The notes beneath the pieces were generated by a model, which saw only the letters and a list, made by a program, of their open reading frames with translations, made no database searches and was not told where the DNA came from. The position numbers were made by a program, and so were the translations under genes. DNA of 64,000 bases. Origin: Chitinophaga sp. H8 (GTDB lineage: Bacteria > Bacteroidota > Bacteroidia > Chitinophagales > Chitinophagaceae). The stretch lies in NCBI RefSeq assembly GCF_040567655.1, contig NZ_JBEXAC010000002.1:1550001-1614000 (forward strand), given 5' to 3'. This document shows positions 19,396 through 29,200 of this stretch, one piece after another (within the stretch, counting starts at the first letter, position 1; each line of letters begins with the position of its first letter).

Positions 19396-19492
19396 ATGTG
19401 AAAAAAAGAGCCCTGCCTGGTAATTAGTAGTTACCAGCAACGCGAGATTTTGGTTCTTTTGCGGGAAATGCCCTACATTTCCCGTTTTTTTT
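19396..19492 (+). ncRNA. predicted cis-antisense small RNA of the susC leader, module 1
   Basis: A rightward RNA of about 97 nt is predicted from the -7 box at 19382-19389 to a terminator hairpin at 19462-19484 followed by eight T (19485-19492). It would be fully complementary to the 5' leader of the module 1 susC mRNA. The same layout recurs in module 2 at 29869-29945, with similar -7 region, loop and T run. Antisense RNAs of this kind that repress SusCD expression are known from Bacteroides (DonS type). No expression is shown here. Confidence 0.5.
19462..19492 (+). terminator. rightward intrinsic terminator inside the FecR-SusC gap, module 1
   Basis: The 9-bp stem CGGGAAATG / CATTTCCCG with loop CCCTA is followed by eight T on the rightward strand only. 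There is no annotated rightward gene to terminate. Confidence 0.75.
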
Positions 19493-19590
19493 AAATTACG
19501 TTGTTGTGTCTAATCATAAACGTGGTTTAAAGAATGAATGTTAAGGATTTTCCTGCCTGGATATCTATGGATTTTCTCTGTGTTTTTATT

Positions 19591-20700
19591 TTAGTATTGC
19601 AGCGTTACGTGATGATCTTCCAGTTTGTATTTACAACCGGTAATCAGGCTGAGTGCTTTCAGGGCATCTTCCAGTGATTCATTTTTGAAGGAGCCACTCA
19701 CCCTGAAGTTCTGCAGGCTGCTGTCCTTTACGGTAATGCGGGTACCAAACCAGCGCTCCATTCTGGTAGCGAGATCGGACAAGTTTTCTCCGTTAAAAAC
19801 AAGTTTGTTGTCAACCCATGCGGTTTCAGCTATGGTACTGTCTTTATCACAGAAATTGATATTAGATATAACAAGTGATTTCTCTGTTTTTTTCAGACTA
19901 ATATCATTGACGAGGGTATTTTTTTTATCGACTACAGCAATCTTTTCAAATGGGCGTAGCAAATAACGTTCTTCGGGCCTTCTGGTTACCTGTACTTCAA
20001 TTTTCCCGGTAATCAAAACGGCTTCTGCTTCTTTGTCGCCAGCATAAGCCCGTAGGTTAAAGGCAGTTCCTAATACTTTTACATTCATAGCATCTGTGGT
20101 GATCATAAATGGCTGATCAGCATTAGGAGCTACATCAAAGTAAGCTTCCCCATCCAGGTGCACATGACGTCCTTTTTTAAGAAAATCATTATTATAGGAG
20201 AGTTTACTGCTCGCATTGAGCCAAACAGTAGTACCATCCGGCAAAAGCAGTTTGGTTCTTGAACCAGGTTTTGTTATTACTATATTGGGTGGCTCCTGTA
20301 GCCCATAATTACCGGTATTACGGCTTTTATATATAAATATGGATATAATGATCAGGCACAAGGTGATACCCCCCATTAATACGCCGGTCCAGAACCTCTT
20401 TGGGGATTCGGAGGTGGCTTCTTCCAGGTCATTTTCATGCTGATAGTTCGGGGTTTGCTCCTGGTCTGCTTCCTGTAGTCTTTTCAGGTGGCGTTCCAAT
20501 AACTTGTTTGATTGTTCCGGAGTTCTGCTGGCTGAGTTGACAACAGATTGTTCCCACAACCACTGTACAGTTACAAAGGCCTCAGACAACTCCGGATATG
20601 TTTTTAGCATATCTGTGAGTTGTGCTGTTTCCTCTTCAGTAATTTCACCATTAAACTTCCTGAAAAGCAGCTTATAAAAGAGTGTTTCCTGGTTATTCAT
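19591..20700 (-). CDS. FecR-type anti-sigma factor (module 1)
   Basis: A 369-residue single-pass inner-membrane regulator. It holds its ECF sigma factor in the cytoplasm and releases it when the STN domain of SusC signals in the periplasm. The N-terminal cytoplasmic part (about 1-100) binds sigma. The single membrane helix is near residues 101-123 (GVLMGGITLCLIIISIFIY). The FecR domain follows (RTKLLLPDGTTVWLNASSKLSYNNDF as its core region, then HVHLDGEAYFDVA). The C-terminal DUF4974 domain ends the protein (SGSFKNESLEDALKALSL). It lies between the sigma gene (132 bases upstream) and susC (208 bases downstream). Confidence 0.94.
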   Translation of the reverse strand: MNNQETLFYKLLFRKFNGEITEEETAQLTDMLKTYPELSEAFVTVQWLWEQSVVNSASRTPEQSNKLLERHLKRLQEADQEQTPNYQHENDLEEATSESPKRFWTGVLMGGITLCLIIISIFIYKSRNTGNYGLQEPPNIVITKPGSRTKLLLPDGTTVWLNASSKLSYNNDFLKKGRHVHLDGEAYFDVAPNADQPFMITTDAMNVKVLGTAFNLRAYAGDKEAEAVLITGKIEVQVTRRPEERYLLRPFEKIAVVDKKNTLVNDISLKKTEKSLVISNINFCDKDSTIAETAWVDNKLVFNGENLSDLATRMERWFGTRITVKDSSLQNFRVSGSFKNESLEDALKALSLITGCKYKLEDHHVTLQY

Positions 20701-20832
20701 GAATGTTCCGCCCTTAAACTATACCTATAGACGGTGCAAAATTGGATTTACCATTAAGCGGGAAGGAATTTTTTTTATTTACAGGCATTCTGATAGCAAA
20801 AACAGGAAAAGATAGCAGCGCAGTTATGGGGA

Positions 20833-21411
20833 TTAAGATAGCGTGGTATTGAATTTAACGGAGGCAGCCACCTTTTTAAGTGCGATGCCCATTTGGACTT
20901 CTACTGTATTTACAGAAATGCCCAGCAGAGTAGCGACTTCCTTGTATTTAAGGCCGTCTTCCTTAATCAGCTTAAAAATGAGCTTGCATCTGTCCGGTAG
21001 CTCATTCACAGCAAATTCAATTTTCCGGACCATCTCTTTGGAAATAACCTTTTCTTCCGGCGTTGGGCCCTGGTCACGGATAAACAGGTGGTCTGTATTA
21101 TTGAAGTCTATACTGTTCTCGATACGTTGTTTTTTCTGAAAATCAAGTGCAAGGTTTTTAGCCATTGTATAGATATAGCTAAGCGGAGATGCGGTGGCCG
21201 GCAAAGTGTTGCGCTTTACCCATATTTTAATAAACAGATCAGAATATAATTCCTCTGCTATAACTTCAGAGCCAACCCAGTTTTTGAGAAAGGCAATCAG
21301 CGGATTTTCCAATAACGTAAATAGCTTTTTATAAGCAGCTAGATCATTATTGCAGCAAATTTTATTATATAAAGTATTTATATCCTGCAAAGCAGACATA
21401 GGCAATGCCAT
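20833..21411 (-). CDS. ECF RNA polymerase sigma factor (module 1)
   Basis: A 192-residue extracytoplasmic-function sigma factor. The region 2 core has EELYSDLFIKIWVKRNTL and SPLSYIYTMAKNLALDF; region 4 has NELPDRCKLIFKLIKEDGL and YKEVATLLGISVNTVEVQM, the HTH that reads the -35 element. It should switch on the susCD genes downstream when released by FecR. The ATG at 21411 is used; a second in-frame ATG 12 bases on would also work. It is the first gene of module 1, with 240 bases to the next gene. Confidence 0.95.
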   Translation of the reverse strand: MALPMSALQDINTLYNKICCNNDLAAYKKLFTLLENPLIAFLKNWVGSEVIAEELYSDLFIKIWVKRNTLPATASPLSYIYTMAKNLALDFQKKQRIENSIDFNNTDHLFIRDQGPTPEEKVISKEMVRKIEFAVNELPDRCKLIFKLIKEDGLKYKEVATLLGISVNTVEVQMGIALKKVAASVKFNTTLS

Positions 21412-21649
21412 TAAATCCTTTTAAAATAGTTGCTATTGATGTAATGTGGGTCAGGAGTCTGGAAATCTAACAAGTGCTTATAACGTAGTATGTCCTGACA
21501 ATTGTCTGAATATCAAGTGTTAAAATAACAATTATTGATTAAAAAGAAAATGTCTTTTAAATTTTACCGGTCCAAACTCTAAAATAGAAAAGTTATTTTG
21601 ATTTTTTCTGATAAAATGAATTTGGGGTAGGGTGTAAGGAATCTGCCGT

Positions 21650-22375
21650 TTATGATGTCTGGCAAATATCTGTCGCTGTATGCCATTCATGTTGTATATC
21701 TCTCATTAAAAGTGCATGGTCAAATTGCACTGCTCCCTTTGGAAAAAGTATTTCATTTTCAAAGAAGCTGGATTGTACATGAGATACATCAAGTGGGGTT
21801 ACTTTCCAATTATGGGTTCTTAATTCCAGGCCATCATATTTATTACCGTTGGGAGAATAACCAATTGCACCACGTTCAAAGAACCGCGAAGCAGTTCCCA
21901 GGTTTTCAAATACAGAGGTAGGAGAAAAATTATCTGTTGTCCTGCCTTCTACCTGGAGGGAGATATTATCGCTACTCTTAAAGGCTACTTTGTAAGAATT
22001 ACCGGACTCCCGGACATCAAATTTTGCAAGCATGTGTTTACCTGGAAATACCCGGCCGCCCACAAAGTGATTAAACCAGGAAGAAGTATCTCTTCTTGGG
22101 ATATATACTCCTTCTTTTAAGATATTATCTTCCATCCATTCTACTGCTATGCGATGCGCACCATTTTCTGATGAAATTCCCAGAAAGGCGGGCAATTGCT
22201 GAGGCCGTACTCTTTTCAGGCGGATCAGGCAAATCCCTGCAATAGCGTTACCATTAAATAGTTTTGGCTTAAAAGGAGGTGGCAATATTTTTGCAATTGC
22301 TGTAGGGTCAGCTATGAAGTTGACTAAAATCCTCCGGTCGATAATGCCGGTAATTGCCGGAAATTTCATTGGCAT
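21650..22375 (-). CDS. DUF2071 (YqjF-like) family protein
   Basis: A 241-residue protein of the DUF2071 group, which has an acetoacetate-decarboxylase-like fold and no settled function. Recognisable parts are the N-terminal RRILVNFIADPTAIAKILPP, the GICLIRLKRVRP strand, the SWFNHFVGGRVFPG loop and the late YDGLELRTHNWKVTPLDV. I use the ATG at 22375 (MPMKFPAITG), since the frame further upstream overlaps the divergent redoxin gene and has no family match. The two genes start 46 bases apart on opposite strands and may share a control region. Confidence 0.75.
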   Translation of the reverse strand: MPMKFPAITGIIDRRILVNFIADPTAIAKILPPPFKPKLFNGNAIAGICLIRLKRVRPQQLPAFLGISSENGAHRIAVEWMEDNILKEGVYIPRRDTSSWFNHFVGGRVFPGKHMLAKFDVRESGNSYKVAFKSSDNISLQVEGRTTDNFSPTSVFENLGTASRFFERGAIGYSPNGNKYDGLELRTHNWKVTPLDVSHVQSSFFENEILFPKGAVQFDHALLMRDIQHEWHTATDICQTS

Positions 22376-22421
22376 GTTTTTTAATGAGCATCTTAAAATT
22401 AACTCATTATTTTTGTTATAC

Positions 22422-23015
22422 ATGACCTTCCAACCTAAATATATAAAGTGGCTGACAGTCATACTGGTAATACTACTTAATGGAACTGCCATAGCCCAAA
22501 CGGGGAGAGAATATAGCCATCGTAAATTACAAGATCTTTTGCCCTCATTAAAAACAAAGAAGACTAAAGCGGATACTGCTTATTTGTATGTATTTGTTTT
22601 TTTATCGCCGGAATGTCCTTTGTGTAAAAACTATGGCCCGGTTCTGAATGAATTGTCACAGCGTTATGCGTCACAGGTAATGTTTATGGGGATTGTACCG
22701 GGAAAAAGTTATTCCAAGAGCGTGATTCGAAAGTATCAACAGAATTATGGAATCAGGTTTCCGGTTTGTGCTGATAAGGACAAACGTATAAGCACTTACC
22801 TGGAGGCAACGGTAACACCGGAAGTAGTATTGTTGAATTTTGAGGGAAAGCTGATTTACAGGGGAAGCATTGATGATTGGGCAACCGGCCTGGGGAAAAA
22901 GCGTCGCACAGCCAGTATGCATTATCTGGATAATGCTATTGCGCAAACAATCCATGGAGGGTTAGTAGAAACAGCTTATATAGCCCCGGTGGGCTGTTTT
23001 ATAAATGATTTTTGA
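22422..23015 (+). CDS. exported redoxin / thioredoxin-like protein (AhpC-TSA fold)
   Basis: A 197-residue thiol-redox protein with an N-terminal signal or anchor (residues 8-26, IKWLTVILVILLNGTAIAQ), so it works outside the cytoplasm. The redoxin active site is Cys65-Pro-Leu-Cys68 in LSPECPLCKNYGPVLNEL, with the conserved ATVTPEVVLL cis-Pro loop and LIYRGSIDDWATGLGKKR after it. It converges on a cytochrome c / copper-monooxygenase-like gene 31 bases away. In other bacteria, domains like these are known joined in one chain (redoxin followed by cytochrome c), so the two products may act together on an exported substrate. Confidence 0.85.
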   Translation: MTFQPKYIKWLTVILVILLNGTAIAQTGREYSHRKLQDLLPSLKTKKTKADTAYLYVFVFLSPECPLCKNYGPVLNELSQRYASQVMFMGIVPGKSYSKSVIRKYQQNYGIRFPVCADKDKRISTYLEATVTPEVVLLNFEGKLIYRGSIDDWATGLGKKRRTASMHYLDNAIAQTIHGGLVETAYIAPVGCFINDF

Positions 23016-23046
23016 TTAATCCATGATAGGTATAACCAATACTACT

Positions 23047-24378
23047 TTATGGTTGTACTAACTCCAATGTCTCATCTCCTTTTTGATAGGGAAAAGTCAG
23101 CATTACCAGTGTCAGCATTTCATCGGTACTCTTCATGTCACCACTTGAATAGATGGTTTGTGGCGGATGAAATGGATTATTAGGGTTATTGCTGGTATTA
23201 TCATAGGAGCCTTCTACCGTTAGCACTGAGCCTTGCGGTATTTTGACCAGGTGTTTGAACCGGTAAAGCTCCTGCCAGTTAAAGTCCCATTCGGGGATAG
23301 TAACAAGTTGTATGGTATCTCCTTTGGGGCTTACGGCGTAAGCCCTGAATTTTTTGCCCAGCAGATGCATATGCGGCCAAACGTAAAGTACTGATTGATC
23401 CATTCCCGGAGTGACTACCTTTACCTGAAAGGTTTTTATCTTTTCGGCAGGTATAAAAAAGTAAGGATCTATATCCTTCTCCCCTATTCCACCAGATCCG
23501 ATACTGATAAGGTTGATCTTACGTTTGATAGTTGATTTGGTGAAAAACAGATTCAGTCCGCTAATATCTTGCTCCTCCTTTCCCTGAGGTGCATAATGCA
23601 TGGTTAATAAGATTACTCCTTTCCTGGGCATCACCCAACCCATACCTTTTGGATAGGATTCGTAAGCAGCGCCCGGAATCCATCCACCATAATAGACCAT
23701 GTTTTTTTGGAAGGCATCATATTGTATGTATTTACTGCGATCATCTTCTGTTACATTAATGAAATCATCCCCTGCATGAATATCTTCCTTTTCAGGGGCA
23801 GCACAAATGGCGAAATTGGCATGGTGTACGAGCTTTTTGTTGGCGGATATAAATTCAACTGCCTCAACGTTGGCAGAATCGGGGAGTTCATAAGGGATCT
23901 TAAATACAATAAAGCGCTCCATATTATCCCCTTTTATCAGGAAAGGCCGTTGCATTTTCAGTACCAGGTCCGGAAGGCGGTTGTATTGGGTACCTGTATT
24001 AAATGAAGGAATGGGGATGGTTGTATTTTTTCTGTTTTCTCCACGGGGCATTTTATTGTTCACCCAGGTAGCGATTACCTGAATCTCCTTTTCGGATAAT
24101 TTTCTGTTGTTAATAAATAAGGTGTCATGTACATCGGGCTTCCAGGGAGGCATATACCGGTTGCGGGTGACTGTCTTAATAAAGCTCGCCCTTTTGGCAA
24201 CATCTTCATAGGTAATCAGGGAGAAGGGGCCTGACTCACCTGGGCGGTGACATGGTGTGCAGCTGCGATGTATCAGTGGGGCAATGTCTTTATTGAACGT
24301 GACCTCCTGGGCATACATGGTAAAGCAGCCTGGCAATACAATGAGGAGTGTGACGATGATGCTTTTTATGAATTGCAT
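23047..24378 (-). CDS. cytochrome c / copper type II monooxygenase-like exported protein
   Basis: A 443-residue exported protein. After a signal peptide (about 1-23) comes one c-type heme site, Cys40-x-x-Cys43-His44 (SCTPCHRPGESGPF), with a candidate axial Met in RNRYMPPWKP. The rest resembles the two-domain copper monooxygenase fold of peptidylglycine or dopamine hydroxylases: a His pair (185-186, LVHHANFAI), His261 in LLTMHYAPQG and the His-Met-His at 336-338 (WPHMHLLGKKF). The reaction is unknown. It follows susD of module 2 by 69 bases with a 15-bp stem-loop between, and may be its last gene. Confidence 0.85.
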   Translation of the reverse strand: MQFIKSIIVTLLIVLPGCFTMYAQEVTFNKDIAPLIHRSCTPCHRPGESGPFSLITYEDVAKRASFIKTVTRNRYMPPWKPDVHDTLFINNRKLSEKEIQVIATWVNNKMPRGENRKNTTIPIPSFNTGTQYNRLPDLVLKMQRPFLIKGDNMERFIVFKIPYELPDSANVEAVEFISANKKLVHHANFAICAAPEKEDIHAGDDFINVTEDDRSKYIQYDAFQKNMVYYGGWIPGAAYESYPKGMGWVMPRKGVILLTMHYAPQGKEEQDISGLNLFFTKSTIKRKINLISIGSGGIGEKDIDPYFFIPAEKIKTFQVKVVTPGMDQSVLYVWPHMHLLGKKFRAYAVSPKGDTIQLVTIPEWDFNWQELYRFKHLVKIPQGSVLTVEGSYDNTSNNPNNPFHPPQTIYSSGDMKSTDEMLTLVMLTFPYQKGDETLELVQP

Positions 24379-24390
24379 GATGTCTGATAT

Positions 24391-24433
24391 ACAGGAGGTT
24401 TGAGCTACAGTAATACCTGCTCAAACCTCCTGT
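24391..24433. repeat. 15-bp inverted repeat between susD (module 2) and the cytochrome gene
   Basis: ACAGGAGGTTTGAGC and its exact complement flank a 13-nt loop. On the leftward strand no T run follows the hairpin, so read-through into the cytochrome gene is possible and the stem-loop may trim or stabilise the susCD part of the message. On the rightward strand TTTT follows. Confidence 0.6.
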
Positions 24434-24447
24434 TTTAATGGAAAATA

Positions 24448-26160
24448 TTACTTTTTATCCCACCATACCCTGCCAAAGATATCGGAGGGTAATCCAAAAT
24501 CCGGATCCTTCCGCATATCATCAATAGCCTGTGTTCTGTTAGTGAAGTTCAGATCTCCCGCCAGTGGATAATTGATTACATATCTGCGTGGTATCTCCAG
24601 TAATTGTCCATCACCTTTTAATACTTCCAGTGGCATGATAGTATTGGCGTTAGGCATACCAGTTCTTTTGATAAGTGCCCATGCTTCATTAGGTAACTTG
24701 AAGTAGTTGAGATACTGCTGTATCACGATTTGTTCCAATGCTTTTGCAGGATTAAATTTAATACCTGGTTGCTGGATATAAGTGGCGATCTCATTGCCTG
24801 CTACAGCTTCATATTCTTCTAATTGCGCAACATTTGCAATATCATTGTAAGACCTGATGGAAGCGTCTATTCCTTTGTAATACCAATCTTCAGCAGATTC
24901 GTTGGTGAGCTTCCGGGCAGCCAGTTCTGCACGCATAAAGCATACATCCGCATAGGTAATGACGTGGAAGGTGGTAAACCCTTTTCCGCCATTATATTCT
25001 GCCTGGAACAACCGCTGCTGTAAAGGAGAGATGGTATCAATTACCACATCTTTGCCACCGTCTTTGATGGTTACACTTTCAAAAAAGCGCTTTTTATCTT
25101 CATCTTTATTCGCATCGGGGCTGGCATATTGTCCATAATACTGACGGGGATCCCATTTAGCATTAGCACCTATTTTGCCTTGCGCCTTTGCCAGATCAAA
25201 GTTTGCTTTTGTCCAGCTATTCTTACGGAAGAACAGCCGTAGTCTTGGATCCTGGGTGTTCCATAAGAAATCAATCACATTTTTTTCACCGGAAAAACCA
25301 TTGTCAGGATAAGGATTCCAGTTGCCATCTGCTGTAAAGGATGGCCCAGCCTTAAATAACCATTCTTCTTCCAGTGAGCTGATCACCCCTACATTATCTG
25401 CCAGTACTTCAGCAGCAATGGCTTTTGTTTTTTCGGGATCGCGCTTGGTCAGGCGCATGGCTATTTTTAAACGAAGTGAATTGGCGGCTTTAATCCATTT
25501 TTGAATAGATGCATCGTTGCCATCGAAATAGAGGTCATGGCTGCCCAGCATTTCCTGTACTGCTGGTTGCTGTGTTTTTAAGACCGTAACTGCTGCTTTT
25601 AGCTCTTTATCAAAGATATCATACAGCTCCTGCTGCGACTGATAGGCAGGTGAGAAAGTGCCGCCATTGCGTGCCGATAAGCCATCAATATATGCAAGGC
25701 TGCCATTAACATCAGATACATACCAGGCATAGTATACCTTTAGTATGGATGGAATGGCATGGATATATGCATATTTCTCTTTTTCACCCGCTGGCATCAG
25801 TTCTATTCTTTTCTGGGCATCTATCAGCAAGGGGCCTACTCCATTATAGAATGTACCATACCGGCCGTTGGTATTGTTGGCGCTACTGGCAAAGCTGACA
25901 CTGTTACCATTCTTCCGCACAAATTGCTGAGTCCAGTTAGAAATGCCACGGATATTATCCCAGAAGGCCTCACCGCTATTATCGTGCATTTTTACGATAG
26001 CAGTCGTTAATATCGGTTTAGGCGATACGTTTAGAATGAGATCAGGATTGGTATTGTATTCTGCCAGCTTTTCCCTGTTGCAGGACATGGAGAACATGCC
26101 CAGCGCCAGTATGGCAATGGAGTATGGTGGTACTATTTTGAGATAATTTTTTACTTTCAT
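24448..26160 (-). CDS. SusD-like_2 family outer-membrane lipoprotein (module 2)
   Basis: A 570-residue SusD-like lipoprotein from the ATG at 26160 (MKVKNYLKIVPPYS). The lipobox Cys (LGMFSMSCNREKL) is near residue 27. It belongs to the SusD-like_2 branch, seen from LAEYNTNPDLILNVSPKPIL near the mature N-terminus, GISNWTQQFVRKNG, and the late YADVCFMRAELAARK and IVIQQYLNYFKLPNEAWALIKR segments. An upstream in-frame start adding ten residues is less likely, as it would bury the signal peptide. It follows susC by 50 bases and precedes the cytochrome gene. The ligand is unknown. Confidence 0.94.
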   Translation of the reverse strand: MKVKNYLKIVPPYSIAILALGMFSMSCNREKLAEYNTNPDLILNVSPKPILTTAIVKMHDNSGEAFWDNIRGISNWTQQFVRKNGNSVSFASSANNTNGRYGTFYNGVGPLLIDAQKRIELMPAGEKEKYAYIHAIPSILKVYYAWYVSDVNGSLAYIDGLSARNGGTFSPAYQSQQELYDIFDKELKAAVTVLKTQQPAVQEMLGSHDLYFDGNDASIQKWIKAANSLRLKIAMRLTKRDPEKTKAIAAEVLADNVGVISSLEEEWLFKAGPSFTADGNWNPYPDNGFSGEKNVIDFLWNTQDPRLRLFFRKNSWTKANFDLAKAQGKIGANAKWDPRQYYGQYASPDANKDEDKKRFFESVTIKDGGKDVVIDTISPLQQRLFQAEYNGGKGFTTFHVITYADVCFMRAELAARKLTNESAEDWYYKGIDASIRSYNDIANVAQLEEYEAVAGNEIATYIQQPGIKFNPAKALEQIVIQQYLNYFKLPNEAWALIKRTGMPNANTIMPLEVLKGDGQLLEIPRRYVINYPLAGDLNFTNRTQAIDDMRKDPDFGLPSDIFGRVWWDKK

Positions 26161-26210
26161 ACTTAATTTTTTTAGATCAACTACAATCATCAGGTTACTT
26201 TACCAGCAGG

Positions 26211-29200
26211 TTAGAAACTTGCATTAAGTGTAAAGTACATGGTGCGGGAGAATGGAGTTCCTCCACCCAGGAAAGCAGCACCGGAACCACTGGAAACATA
26301 ATCTTCCGGATTCAGATTATCAGGCAGGCTGTTATACAGATAGGCCAGGTTCCTGCCGCCTATCGTTAACCTTAAGCCATTCATTCTTGCCTTATTAGCC
26401 CATGCTCCTGGCAAATCATAAGTCAGTGATACACTCCGCAGGCTTACCCAGGAAGACTCATGTGCAGATCTTTCCCTGATACCGGCAAACCAGCTGAAGG
26501 CATTATAATAGTAGGCATACGCGCGCTGTGGCCGTACGATCCCTTTTTCATAGGCTTCTTTATACGTCATACCTCCTACATTGTAATTCTGTCCATCCAG
26601 CCCTTGTCTTACGCTGCCATCTGCAAACACGCCATCTGGTAGTATCCCGTCTGTACGGGTAACTCCCTGCGCATCTACAAATTCTATACCTCCCAGATCT
26701 TTGGTACGGCCAAATAAAGTGTTTTCCATCATGCCCAGTTGTGAGCCATAGTTGTAGCTGTTGGAATATACCCATCCACCAAATTTGGCATCCAGCATGA
26801 AGGAGAAAGTGAAGGATTTGTAGTGAAAGTCATTTCTCCAGCTTCCCATGAATTTAGGTACAGAGGAACCGAGTATCGCTTCTTTTTCTACAGCATCTGC
26901 GTCATTGGAAGCACGGAGGAATACGCCATTTGCCTGCAATACAGGTTTGCCATTAAGTGCGCTGGCGACAGGCTTACCATTTGCGTCTTTAGCCTGATAA
27001 CGGGCATAGCCATAACCAGCTACCATCGTACCATATTCACCACCAACTCTGGCCACTGTTCTGATGCCATCTTCTGATTCCAATCCCACTACTGTAACGC
27101 CTGGGGCAAGGTCTATGATCTTGCTACGGTTACGGGTATAGTTGAAATAACTGTCCCAGGAGAAGTTGTTACCTTTTACAGGAGAACCATACAATGCTAA
27201 TTCTATACCCTGGTTCTGTACATTACCACCATTGATCAATGCATTCTCTACACCTGATTCCCGTGGAACTGCCAATCCGATAATCTGTTGTTTGGTATTC
27301 TGTTTGTAATAGGTAAGGTCCAGTCCTAATCTGTTCTGGAACATTTTTAACTCTGTACCTATCTCTGTTTTAAAACTCCTTTCAGGAATGAGATTGAGGT
27401 TGCCCAGGGTTTTGGAGTCAAAGTCGTATCGTGGTACAGTACTGCCGGTACGGGGACGGTAATCGTCTATAGCAGTGTATGCACCTGTATTGGTGGTGTA
27501 TACACCGGTACCATTACCTGCGATAATATAAGAGAGCCTTAGCTTACCAAAGGTGATTACTTCCGGCAGTTTAAATGCATCGGAATACACCCATGCGAGA
27601 TCCGCACCAGGATAGAAGTAGGAATAATCTCCGTGTGTATCCGGATACAGTAAGGTAGAGTTCCAGTCATTTCTGCCATAGATATTCAGCGTCAGCATAT
27701 CTTTCCAGGAGATGCTTCCCTGGAAGAAACCGGAAGCGGTCTGGTATTTATTAGGCTTGCCTTCTGATGTATAAGGCACATCAACCGAATTAGACAGGCG
27801 GTATACACCAGGTTGTTTAAGCCCTCCTCTCGTAGCTGCATAGGTGGATTTACTTTCTGAATTATTTAATTCTGCACCTACCTGGAAAAAGAGGTCAAAA
27901 GCATTGATCTGTTTATTGACATTGAAATTACCCTTCAACCGTGTTTGCAATACCCTGCTGAGATTGGAAGAGTATTCCCCACCTGTAAAGCCTGGGTCAC
28001 GGCCTCTTTTGGTTCTATCCAGGGAAGTAGAATAAAGGTTTACACTGGTGCTGCTTTCAAAGGATAACCATGGTGTGAAATTCACTTTGGTGTTCAATCC
28101 TCCACGGAAGTTGTCTTCTATCTGGCGCTGATTGTCTTCATTAAGTGTAAACCAGATGCTGGAATTGCCGGTAGGATCGGCTTTGTTAATCCCTCCGTTG
28201 GCAGAATCAATATAATGTGTGCTCCAATAGCTGGCATTGTAGTTACGTGGCAATCCAAATGACAGATTGTAGATCATGTTATTATCCCCGCTGGCATAAT
28301 TGGGATTGTATGCATTACTGCGAACATAGGTAACATTACCATCCAATAGTATGGCTTTGGATAAGCGGTGTGTAGCGCGCAGATTGAAGCTGTTACGCTT
28401 GAAATCATTCCTGGGAGTGGTACCGGAGCTGCTGTTGTTGGAATAGGAGAAGCGGAAAGTTGTTACCTCATTACCACCTTCTACACTTACGTTGGTATTG
28501 ATATATTTACCGGTACGATAAAGGTCTACTACTTTGGAAGGAAGGTTGTGAATCATTTGACCATTGATATCCCGCACCAACTGACCAGTCATTTCAGGAC
28601 CAAATCCATATCCGTATGTGTTGGGGTTGATTTCCAGCACGCCGTCACTTCCTTTTACAAAATCATCTGTACTGGTACCTGATCCGAAACGGTTTTGAAA
28701 AGCGATGGTAGCATAAGGCTTTTCATAAGATTGGGTATGGCTGAAGCTTACGCCCAATCCTTTTTTGGAATACCCCTTCTTGGTGGTAATCATAATAACC
28801 CCGTTGGCAGCGCGGTTGCCATACAATGCGGTTACTGCACCACCTTTGAGTACAGAAATAGAAGCAATGTCATCCGGGTTGATATCTTTAAGTATATTTC
28901 CAAAGTCCTGCTCACCACCCCTGTTAGGTAATACTACCTGGTCGTCCATAGTAATACCATCTACCACTATGAGAGGCGTATTTTTGAATGGATCGAGGGA
29001 AGAACTTCCCCTGATAAGGAAGCGAGGCGTTGCCTGAGGGCCACCATTGCCGGGTGTTACCTGTAAACCAGGTACAAGTCCTTGTAAGGCTGCAATAGGA
29101 TTTACCGCATTGGTTTTGGTGATTTCTTCACCTTTTACTTCCGTTACGGCATAACCAAGATTACGTCTTTTACGTTCTTCACCGAAACCTGTTACAACAA

